In this document: piece after piece, positions 38,766 through 46,343 of the stretch
Layout: each line of letters begins with the position of its first letter
How positions within the stretch are numbered: the stretch's first letter is position 1
Assembly: GCF_003730135.1 (NCBI RefSeq)
Contig: NZ_RJVO01000006.1
Location: forward strand, 62,001 to 126,000
Length of the DNA: 64,000 bases
Direction of reading: 5' to 3'
Source: Stagnimonas aquatica
GTDB taxonomy: Bacteria; Pseudomonadota; Gammaproteobacteria; Nevskiales; Nevskiaceae
Made by a program: the position numbers and the translations under genes
The notes under the pieces: generated by a model
The model's input: the letters and a program-made list of their open reading frames with translations, nothing else
What the model was told of the DNA's origin: nothing
Databases searched by the model: none

Positions 38766-39773
38766 GTGTTCGCGTTCTTCCGCCGCCGCCCGCGCACGGC
38801 CGCCGAATGGGTGGCGCGGCTCAATTCCGGCCAGGCCACGGCGCGCGACCAGGCCGAGCTGGCCGCCTGGCTCGACCGCCACCCCGAGCACCGCGAGCAG
38901 TTCGCGGCGGTGGCCTCGGTGTGGATGCGCGCGCCGGTGCTGCGCAACAGTCCGCTGGCGCGCCGCTATTTGGCCGAAATTCCGCCGGCGCCGGCCGCCT
39001 CCGGCCGCGCGCTGGCCTTCGGCGCCCGGCCACTGCTGGCGGGCGCGGCCTGCTGCGCCCTGCTCAGCGCCGGCCTGCTGCTGTGGATGCAGCGCGACAG
39101 CTACCGCACCGGCGTCGGCCAGAGCCAGGTGGTCCGCCTGGAGGATGGCTCCACCATCTGGCTCAACACCGACACCCGGCTCAAGGTGCGCTTCGAAGCC
39201 GGCCGGCGGCGGGTGCTGCTCAGCCGCGGCGAGGCCTTCTTCAGCGTCGCCCGCGATGCCGCGCGGCCCTTCGTGGTGGAAGCCGGCGAGCGCCGCATCG
39301 TGGTCACCGGCACCCAGTTCGACGTGCTGCACAGCGGCGAGGAGGTGGCGGTGGCGGTGCTCGAAGGCCATGTCCGCGTCGAGCACCAGCAAGCGGCAAA
39401 AAATTCCGGCGCTGGCACGCCGGCCCTGGTCGAAGCCAGTCGCGCCGAAGTGCGCCTGGTCGCCGGCCAGGAGGCCGAGTTCGTGCCCACCGCCGCGCCG
39501 GCGGTGCGCCGCAATCAGCAGGTGGCGCAGAAGACCGCCTGGCGCGAGGGCCGCATCGTGCTGGAGAACGCCGCGCTGGGCGCGGCGCTGGAAGAGGTCG
39601 GCCGCTACACCAGTACCCGCCTGGTGCTGGCCGACCCGCAACTGCGCGCGCTGAGCATCACCGGCGTGTTCCGCACCGGTGACATCGACAGCGTGCTGTT
39701 CTCGCTGCGCGAGCTCTATGGGCTGCACGCGCGCCGCGAGGGGCAGAACCTGATTCTGGAGCGTGCCGGCTAG
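38766..39773 (+). CDS. FecR-type sigma regulator
   Basis: A 335-residue single-pass membrane protein. GTG start at 38766 (M-F-A-F-F-R-R-R-P), four bases after the sigma-factor stop; the earlier in-frame ATG lies inside the sigma gene. The cytoplasmic N-domain (A-A-E-W-V-A-R-L-N-S-G, W-L-x-x-x-P-E-H) would bind the sigma factor. There is one TM (about 88-106), and the periplasmic FecR domain (V-R-L-E-D-G-S-T-I-W-L-N-T-D-T) and C-terminal STN-like DUF4974 domain would contact the receptor. Confidence 0.93.
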   Translation: MFAFFRRRPRTAAEWVARLNSGQATARDQAELAAWLDRHPEHREQFAAVASVWMRAPVLRNSPLARRYLAEIPPAPAASGRALAFGARPLLAGAACCALLSAGLLLWMQRDSYRTGVGQSQVVRLEDGSTIWLNTDTRLKVRFEAGRRRVLLSRGEAFFSVARDAARPFVVEAGERRIVVTGTQFDVLHSGEEVAVAVLEGHVRVEHQQAAKNSGAGTPALVEASRAEVRLVAGQEAEFVPTAAPAVRRNQQVAQKTAWREGRIVLENAALGAALEEVGRYTSTRLVLADPQLRALSITGVFRTGDIDSVLFSLRELYGLHARREGQNLILERAG

Positions 39774-39779
39774 GCACCT

Positions 39780-41087
39780 TCAGGGGAGACTGTCACGCAA
39801 CCGCCGCAGCGCCGCCTGGTAGTCGCCGGGGCGGAAACGCTCGCGCTCGCGTACCGCTGCGTACAGCGCCTCGGTAGCCTGGCGCTGCGCCGGGCTCTGG
39901 GGAAAGCCGCGTTGAGTCAGGGCATCGCCGATCACCAGCGCGGCCATTGCCGACTGCTGGGCAGCCAGAAAATCGCGGCCGCGCACTGACTCGCCGGTGC
40001 CGGCGATGGTGCGTAGCAGGCTCTTGAGCTGGGTCGGGTCCAGGCGCCGCTCGCGCAGCAGCGGTAGCAGCCGCTCCTGCAACTGTGTGCGGGCGGTTCG
40101 CGCCGCCAGCTGCAGCGCCGCATGCCCCTGCCCGGTGCTGGCTTGCAGCGCGAGCAGCTGGCGGTGCCAATCGGGTGCCGCCTCGGGAGCGGCCACCTGC
40201 AACCACAGGCCCAGCCAGTAGAGCGGGGCATCGGCCAGCGGCGGCGTGCCCGGCGCGGTCCCGGCATTGCGGCCCGATTGCCAGCGGCCGGCGGTCAGCG
40301 GGTGGTGGCAAGCCTCGCAGTCGAAATACACCAATTCCGGCATCAGGCCCTTGCCCAGTTCTCCCTGCGCGAGCGCGCCGAGCAGACGGTCCGCCGCCAG
40401 CGCCTGGCCAAGGGCCCAGTCGCGGGCGGCATCGGCGCCGCCCTTGCGCTCGGCGTAGTCGGCATCGCGGTCGTAGTGTGGCGGCTGCAGGGCGCTGAAA
40501 GTGTCGAGTTCGAACAACAGCGGCGGATGCCCGGCGGCCATCATCGCGTGGCTGATCGGATGGCTGGTGTCGCCCTGGTGGCAGTCCAGACACAGTGCCG
40601 CGCGCACCTCCGGCTGCCAGGTGGCGGTCATGCCCATGGCGGCTTTCTGCGCGAGGCTCAGACCCGGCCGGCTATGCTCGGCCAGCCAGCGTTCGGAACC
40701 GCCGTGACAGACCTCGCAGCCGATGCCGTCGCTGGCCAGCCAGCGCTCGCCGCGCTGGGCGGGAGCGATGGCGTCGGCATGGCAGGCCAGGCATTGCGGC
40801 GCACTCTGCGGGTCCAGCCCCAGTGCCGCGCCGATGCGGCGCGAGCGCTCGCTACCGAGCGTGGCGGTGGCGCGCGCGTGCGGATCGCGCTGCTGCCAGA
40901 TGAAGTATTCGTCGCGGCGGATGCCGCTATTCCCGAGCGGCTGGCTGGACGCATGGCAGATGCCGCCGGCACAGCTGGCAACGCCCTGGTGCAGATCCGC
41001 CGCCCGCGCCGACGGCGCCAGCGCAAGGCCCAGGGCCGCAGCCAGCCACAGTCTGCACAACACACCCCAGATCGTCGGCAAGCGCAT
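39780..41087 (-). CDS. Periplasmic multihaem c-type cytochrome (cytochrome c554-like)
   Basis: A 435-residue exported cytochrome starting at the ATG ending at 41087 (M-R-L-P-T-I-W-G), with a signal peptide cut after A-R-A (about 29). Four canonical C-x-x-C-H sites are visible (C-L-A-C-H, C-E-V-C-H, C-L-D-C-H, C-E-A-C-H), plus an N-terminal C-A-G-G-I-C-H (C-x4-C-H), so it may carry five haems. The C-terminal about 150 residues are helical and haem-free. It is divergent from the redox operon and separated from it by a 211-base gap in which I see no clear promoter; it is convergent with fecR. Confidence 0.85.
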   Translation of the reverse strand: MRLPTIWGVLCRLWLAAALGLALAPSARAADLHQGVASCAGGICHASSQPLGNSGIRRDEYFIWQQRDPHARATATLGSERSRRIGAALGLDPQSAPQCLACHADAIAPAQRGERWLASDGIGCEVCHGGSERWLAEHSRPGLSLAQKAAMGMTATWQPEVRAALCLDCHQGDTSHPISHAMMAAGHPPLLFELDTFSALQPPHYDRDADYAERKGGADAARDWALGQALAADRLLGALAQGELGKGLMPELVYFDCEACHHPLTAGRWQSGRNAGTAPGTPPLADAPLYWLGLWLQVAAPEAAPDWHRQLLALQASTGQGHAALQLAARTARTQLQERLLPLLRERRLDPTQLKSLLRTIAGTGESVRGRDFLAAQQSAMAALVIGDALTQRGFPQSPAQRQATEALYAAVRERERFRPGDYQAALRRLRDSLP

Positions 41088-41298
41088 CGCTGGACCCTCC
41101 CCTATCGTGGGCAAGCCGGACGCAAAGCCCACGCCTACCCTGCCTGATCCGCCAGTCCCGCGTACAGCCGGTACGAGGCCGGCGCGTGTCCTGGCGCACG
41201 CTTTGCTCTAACGCCCGGTTGCGGACTGCACCGTACAGCACCTAGTCTGCGGCTTGCAGTGGAGCAACCTCAACATAGAGGCAGCCGGGGCAGCAATC

Positions 41299-43698
41299 AT
41301 GGGCATCCCAAGGGTGAAGATTGCGATTGTGGGCTCCGGTCCCGCCGGGCTCTCCGCTGCGGCGCGTGCCGCCGAGCTGGGTATTCCGCATCTGCTGCTG
41401 GAAGCCGAGGCGCATCTTTCCCACACCATCCACCGCTACCAGAAGGGCAAGCAGGTGATGGCCGAGCCGGCGCAGCTGCCGCTGCGCTCGACCGCGCCGT
41501 TCGCCGCCGGCAAGCGCGAGGCGATACTCCAGGCCTGGAACGACAGCGCCAGGAAACTCGGCATCCAGGTCCGCTACGGCGCCGCAGTCAGCGCGATCCG
41601 CGCCAGCTCCGATGGCTTCGCGCTGGACACCACCAGCGGCGAAACCGTCGAGGCCGAGCGGGTGGTGCTGGCGATCGGCCTGCAGGGCAATCTGCGCAAG
41701 CTGGGCTGCGAAGGCGAGGATCTGGACCTGGCGCAGTACCAGCTCGACGACCCCGAGGCCTATCGCGACGAGGCCATCGTCGTGGTCGGCGCCGGCGATG
41801 CCGCCATCGAGAACGCGCTGGCGCTGGCCGCGCACAACCGGGTCAGCATCGTCAACCGTCGCGACGAATTCGACCGCGCCAAGAAGGGCAATAGCGAGGC
41901 GATCCTGAAGGCCATCGCCGAGGGCCGCATCCAGCACCTGAGCAACGCCACCGTCGCCTGGCTGCGGCAGGACGCGCCCGGCCAGGGCCGGCTGTGCCTG
42001 GATACCGCCGAGGGTAAGGCCGAGATCGCCTGCAACCGCGTCATCGCCCGCTTGGGGGCGACGCCGCCGCGCGCCTTCGTGGAAAGCTGCGGGGTGAACT
42101 TCCCGAGCCGCGACGCCAATGCGGTACCGGCGGTGTCGGCGCGCTACGAAAGCAATGTGCCCGGGCTCTACATCATCGGCGCCCTGGCCGGCTACCCGCT
42201 GATCAAGCAGGCGATGAACCAGGGCTACGAGGTGGTTGAGTACATCGAGGGCCGCTCGCCAGAGCCCGCCGACGCCCTGTTGCTGGCCGCCAAATTCCGC
42301 GTCATGCCCGGCTACCAGTCGGTGGAGGCCGGCATCGCCCGCATCCGCGAGCGGATACCGGTGCTGGCGCCGCTGACGTCGCTGCAGCTGCGCGAGTTCC
42401 TGCTCGACTCCGAGGTCCATCAGGTGCAGCCAGGCGCGCTGATCTTCCGCCACAACGACTACAGCGACAGCTTCTATTCCGTGCTCGACGGCGGCGTGCA
42501 GATCCAGGTTGACGAAGCTGAGTCCGGCCGCCAGATCGCACTCGGCAGTGGCCAGTTCTTTGGCGAGATGAGCCTGATCTCCGGCCGTCGCCGCAGCGCC
42601 ACCGTGCACGCCGGGCCGGCCGGCGCGGTGCTCATCGAGACGCCGCGCGGCTCGATGAACAAGCTGATCGCCAGCGTCGCGGCGGTGCGCCGGGTGCTGG
42701 ACGAAACCTTTCTGCTGCGCGCCATCCAGGCCAAGCTCGCGCCCGGGCTCGACGCCGCCGCGCTGCGGGAACTGGTGGCGAGCGCCAGCCTGGCCCGCTA
42801 TGCCGCCGGCGAGCTGCTGTTCCGCGAGGGCGACCCTGGCGACTGCCTGCACCTGATCCGCAAGGGCTCGGTGACAGTGGCGCGCGAGCTGGCCGGCCGC
42901 GAAGTGGTGCTGGCCTACGTGCCGGCCGGCCAGTACGTCGGCGAGATGGCGCTGCTGACCGAGCAGCCGCGCGCGGCGACGGTCAAGGCGGCGGTCGCCA
43001 CCGAGACCATCCGTCTGGAAGCCTCCGCGTTCAAAGCCCTGCTGTCCCGCCATCCGCAACTGCGCCAGCGGATCAACGACACCTTCGGCCAGCGGCTGGT
43101 GGCGAACAGCGCGGTCGATAGTCAGGGCGGCGGCGGGGTGGTGCAGTTCCTGATGAACCAGGGCCTGGGCGAGGCCACCGACGTGCTGCTGATCGACGAA
43201 GGCCTGTGCGTGCGCTGCGATCACTGCGAGAAGGCCTGCGCCGACACCCACGGCGGCGTCTCGCGCCTGGACCGCGAGACCGGCCCCACCTACGAGCAGC
43301 TGCACGTGCCCACCTCCTGCCGGCACTGCGAGCATCCGCACTGCATGAAGGACTGCCCGCCGGACGCGATCCATCGCGCGCCCGGCGGCGAGGTCTACAT
43401 CACCGATGCCTGCATCGGCTGCGGCAACTGCGAGCGCAACTGCCCCTACGGCGTGATCCAGATGGGGGTCACCAGCCCGGCGCAGCCCAGTCTCTGGCGC
43501 TGGCTGCTGCTGGGCGGCAAGGAGCCGGGCGCTGCCCCTGGCAGCGCCGACAAGGGTGCCGCCAAGAAAGCCGTGAAGTGCGACATGTGCAAGGACCTCA
43601 GCGGCGGCCCGGCCTGCGTGCGCGCCTGCCCCACCGGCGCGGCAGTCCGGGTCTCGCCGGATCAGTTCCTGCAGATCAGCCGGGGGACCGACGAATGA
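41299..43698 (+). CDS. FAD oxidoreductase - 2x cyclic-nucleotide-binding - four-cluster ferredoxin fusion
   Basis: A 799-residue cytoplasmic fusion; the start at 41299 (M-G-I-P-R-V-K-I-A-I-V-G-S-G-P-A-G) precedes the FAD motif directly. Residues 7-325: thioredoxin-reductase-like pyridine-nucleotide oxidoreductase with FAD site G12-S-G-P-A-G17 and NAD(P) site V-V-V-G-A-G-D-A-A-I (161-170), no C-x-x-C redox pair. Residues about 355-470 and 483-595: two CNB domains with phosphate-cassette residues G-E-M-S-L...R-R-S-A-T-V and G-E-M-A-L-L...R-A-A-T-V. Residues 637-777: four [4Fe-4S] cysteine groups (C637/640/643/647, C674/677/682/686, C705/708/711/715, C761/764/773/777) of the HybA/NrfC type. It overlaps the next gene by four bases. 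Likely moves electrons from NAD(P)H to the membrane partner. Confidence 0.88.
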   Translation: MGIPRVKIAIVGSGPAGLSAAARAAELGIPHLLLEAEAHLSHTIHRYQKGKQVMAEPAQLPLRSTAPFAAGKREAILQAWNDSARKLGIQVRYGAAVSAIRASSDGFALDTTSGETVEAERVVLAIGLQGNLRKLGCEGEDLDLAQYQLDDPEAYRDEAIVVVGAGDAAIENALALAAHNRVSIVNRRDEFDRAKKGNSEAILKAIAEGRIQHLSNATVAWLRQDAPGQGRLCLDTAEGKAEIACNRVIARLGATPPRAFVESCGVNFPSRDANAVPAVSARYESNVPGLYIIGALAGYPLIKQAMNQGYEVVEYIEGRSPEPADALLLAAKFRVMPGYQSVEAGIARIRERIPVLAPLTSLQLREFLLDSEVHQVQPGALIFRHNDYSDSFYSVLDGGVQIQVDEAESGRQIALGSGQFFGEMSLISGRRRSATVHAGPAGAVLIETPRGSMNKLIASVAAVRRVLDETFLLRAIQAKLAPGLDAAALRELVASASLARYAAGELLFREGDPGDCLHLIRKGSVTVARELAGREVVLAYVPAGQYVGEMALLTEQPRAATVKAAVATETIRLEASAFKALLSRHPQLRQRINDTFGQRLVANSAVDSQGGGGVVQFLMNQGLGEATDVLLIDEGLCVRCDHCEKACADTHGGVSRLDRETGPTYEQLHVPTSCRHCEHPHCMKDCPPDAIHRAPGGEVYITDACIGCGNCERNCPYGVIQMGVTSPAQPSLWRWLLLGGKEPGAAPGSADKGAAKKAVKCDMCKDLSGGPACVRACPTGAAVRVSPDQFLQISRGTDE

Positions 43699-44639
43699 GT
43701 GCGTCCGGCGGCGATCCGGTTCATCAGAGCTTTCTGGCGCATGCGCAGTTCCGCTGGGCCAAGCTGGCGCTGGCGCTCTGCCTGCTGAGTCTGGTCGCCT
43801 ACCTCTGGCACCAACCGGTGGACGGCGCCAACGGCGGCACCTGGCTGGGCTACACCCTTGGCGGCATCGGCGCGGCGCTGATCCTCTGCCTGCTCTGGCT
43901 GGGTGTGCGCAAACGTCAGTACCGCTCGCGGCTGGGCACGGTCAAGGGCTGGACCTCGGCGCATGTCTATCTCGGGCTGTCGCTGCTGTTGATCGTCAGC
44001 CTGCACTGCGGCTTCCAGTTCGGCCTCAACATCCACACCCTCGCCTATGTGCTGATGGTGCTGGTGATCGGCAGCGGCCTCTGGGGTCTGATCGCCTACG
44101 ACCGGCTGCCGGGGCGCATCACCAGATTGCACGGCGGCGGCAATCGCGAGGCCTGGATCGAAGAGGTGCTGGATCTCAACGAGCAGGCGATCGGGCTGGC
44201 CAATGCGCTGTCGCCGGAGGTGCACAGCCGCATCGTCGCTTCCGCCGACAAGCTGCAACTCGGCGGCGGTCTGCGCGCCCAGCTGTTCGGCCCCCGTCGC
44301 AAACAGGGTGGCGATGGCCTCCGCGAGAGTCTGGAAAAGCGCATCGCGCAGCTGCGTTCCGGCCCCAGCCGTGGCGCGGCGACCGCGCCCGGCGAGCAGA
44401 ACACCGTGATGTTCATGGCCGGTCAGCTGCGGCAGACCGCCGGCGGCGAACAGGAGGCAGCGGGCATCCAGAAGCTGCTGGACCTGCTGGCCCACCGCAA
44501 CGAGCTGGTCGCCCGCATCAACCAGGATGTCGCCCTGCACGCCCGGCTGCAGCTCTGGCTGCTGCTGCACGTGCCGCTGAGCCTGGCGCTGCTGGCGGCG
44601 CTGGTCGCCCATGTGTTCAGCGTGTTTTTCTACTGGTAG
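43695..44639 (+). CDS. Five-TM cytochrome-b-like membrane protein
   Basis: A 314-residue inner-membrane protein. Hydrophobic segments at about 21-39, 50-70, 88-108, 114-134 and 285-312; a long hydrophilic loop (136-284) separates the fourth and fifth. Histidines H90, H104, H114, H292 and H306 lie in or near membrane segments and could ligate b-type haems, so it resembles a quinone/cytochrome b subunit (NarI/formate-dehydrogenase-gamma style), though I cannot place it firmly in one family. Four-base overlap with the ferredoxin fusion suggests they form a complex. Confidence 0.65.
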   Translation: MSASGGDPVHQSFLAHAQFRWAKLALALCLLSLVAYLWHQPVDGANGGTWLGYTLGGIGAALILCLLWLGVRKRQYRSRLGTVKGWTSAHVYLGLSLLLIVSLHCGFQFGLNIHTLAYVLMVLVIGSGLWGLIAYDRLPGRITRLHGGGNREAWIEEVLDLNEQAIGLANALSPEVHSRIVASADKLQLGGGLRAQLFGPRRKQGGDGLRESLEKRIAQLRSGPSRGAATAPGEQNTVMFMAGQLRQTAGGEQEAAGIQKLLDLLAHRNELVARINQDVALHARLQLWLLLHVPLSLALLAALVAHVFSVFFYW

Positions 44640-44648
44640 GGCCTGGGT

Positions 44649-46343
44649 ATGAAGATCCTGCTCAAGCTCAGCACCCAGCCCGGCGCCCCGGCCAGCGAGC
44701 GGCAGCTGGAGGTCGCCAGCCTGCGCATCGGCCGAGGCGCCGATCAGGATCTGGTGCTCAACGACCCACGCATCGCCCTGGCCCATGCCGAGCTGCGCGA
44801 GCAGCCCGGCCTGCTCGGCCCGCGCTACCGCATCGAGGCCAAGGCCAAGCTCAGCCTGCTGGTCAACGGCGGCCCCACCCAGGCGGCGACGCTGGCGGAC
44901 GGCGACGTGGTGGAACTCGGCCGCTACCGGCTGACCCTGGTCGGCGGCAGCCAGGGAGAGCTGAGCCTGCTGGTCGAAGAGCGCTACCGTGGTACGGAGG
45001 AGCGCGGCAGCCGGCGTGCGGCGATGCGGTTGAGCCTGGCCGAAGCCGGCTGGTCGCGGCGGCGCTGGGCCTGGGGGTTGTTCCTGCTGGTGCTCGCCGG
45101 CGGCCTGCTGTTGCCGCTACTGCCTTGGCTGACTGGGAGCAAGCAGGGCGTGATGGCCAACCGCGAGTTGCTGCCCTCGGCCCGGCCCGGCGCCGACATC
45201 GTCTGGAACGCCGGCCCGATCAGCGACAGCCACCACGTCCTGGCCAATGACTGCGTGGCCTGCCATCGCAAGCCGTTCGAGCCGGTCCGCGACGCCGCCT
45301 GCCGCGATTGCCACAGCCCGCTGGGCGAGCACCCGGCCGAGGCCGTCGCGCTGCAGCAGGCGCCGTTCCTCGGCCAGCAGTGCACCGACTGCCACCGCGA
45401 GCACAACGGCCAGATGGGGCTGAGCCCGCGCGACAACCGCGCCTGCACCGGCTGCCATGCCGACCCGGCCAGGCTGCCGCCGGAGCGCAAGGCCCTGCTG
45501 GTGAAGGACTTCAGCCAGAGCCATCCGCCGTTCAGCCTGAGCCTGGCGCGGCGCGAGGGCGAGCGCTTTGTCTGGAAGGAGTTTTCCCAGGAGCGGCCCG
45601 AGGCCCGGCACCAGGACAGCGGCCTGAAGTTTCCGCACCAGACACATCTGGTGAAACAGGGCATCGACGCACCCGGCGGCGTCAAGCAGCTCGACTGCGG
45701 CGACTGCCATCAGCCGAATGCCGATCGCAGCGGCTTTCTGCCGGTGCGCATGGAAAAGCACTGCGCCGACTGCCACCGTCTGGACTTCGACCCGGCCGCG
45801 CCGGAGCGCGAGTTGCCGCACGGCAAGCCGGCCGAGGTGGTCCGCATCGTCCGCGACCACTACGCGGCTCTGGCGCTGACCGGCCGGCCGAGCCCGGCAC
45901 CGGCCGCCCTTGGTGGCAGTGAGCGCCGGCTGCCCGGCCCGGCGGCGGCCAACGCCGGCCCACGCAACCTGGCCTGGGCGGAGGCGCGCGCCGATGCCGC
46001 TCTGCGCGACGTCTTCGAGCGACGCACCTGCTTCTACTGCCATACGGTGAGCAAGGATGGCCCGGCCGCGAGTCCCTGGCGGATCGCGCCGGTGGCCGAC
46101 CAGCGTCTGGCCTTGCAGGCCTCGCTGTTCCCGCATTCCCGCCATGCCTCCGAGACCTGCGCGAGCTGCCACGCGGCACAGACCTCGAAGCAGGCCGAGG
46201 ACGTGCTGCTGCCCGACATTGCGCACTGCCGGGACTGCCACGCCGACACCGGGGCGATGACCCAGACGCCCTCGCCCTGCCAGTCCTGCCACAGCTATCA
46301 CCAGCATCCACCGACGGCTGCTCCGCCGGGAGCGCCGCGATGA
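44649..46343 (+). CDS. FHA domain - TM - decahaem c-type cytochrome
   Basis: A 564-residue bitopic protein. Residues 1-110 are an FHA domain (I-G-R-G-A-D-Q-D-L-V-L-N-D-P, then A-H-A-E-L); the usual phosphate-contacting Ser before the His is Ala here. A single TM (about 141-162) follows Arg-rich residues, so FHA is cytoplasmic and the rest periplasmic. Ten C-x-x-C-H haem sites start at 202, 218, 245, 266, 350, 372, 461, 504, 527 and 544. It lies nine bases after the cytochrome-b-like gene and probably accepts electrons from it. FHA domains bind phosphothreonine partners; whether this one can is uncertain. Confidence 0.9.
   Translation: MKILLKLSTQPGAPASERQLEVASLRIGRGADQDLVLNDPRIALAHAELREQPGLLGPRYRIEAKAKLSLLVNGGPTQAATLADGDVVELGRYRLTLVGGSQGELSLLVEERYRGTEERGSRRAAMRLSLAEAGWSRRRWAWGLFLLVLAGGLLLPLLPWLTGSKQGVMANRELLPSARPGADIVWNAGPISDSHHVLANDCVACHRKPFEPVRDAACRDCHSPLGEHPAEAVALQQAPFLGQQCTDCHREHNGQMGLSPRDNRACTGCHADPARLPPERKALLVKDFSQSHPPFSLSLARREGERFVWKEFSQERPEARHQDSGLKFPHQTHLVKQGIDAPGGVKQLDCGDCHQPNADRSGFLPVRMEKHCADCHRLDFDPAAPERELPHGKPAEVVRIVRDHYAALALTGRPSPAPAALGGSERRLPGPAAANAGPRNLAWAEARADAALRDVFERRTCFYCHTVSKDGPAASPWRIAPVADQRLALQASLFPHSRHASETCASCHAAQTSKQAEDVLLPDIAHCRDCHADTGAMTQTPSPCQSCHSYHQHPPTAAPPGAPR

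Noticed and set aside
26509-39773. Lasso-peptide biosynthesis cluster
   Set aside because: An S9 enzyme, TonB receptor and FecIR are present, but I find no B/C maturation enzymes and no precursor peptide in the gaps, so only an uptake/degradation role is proposed.
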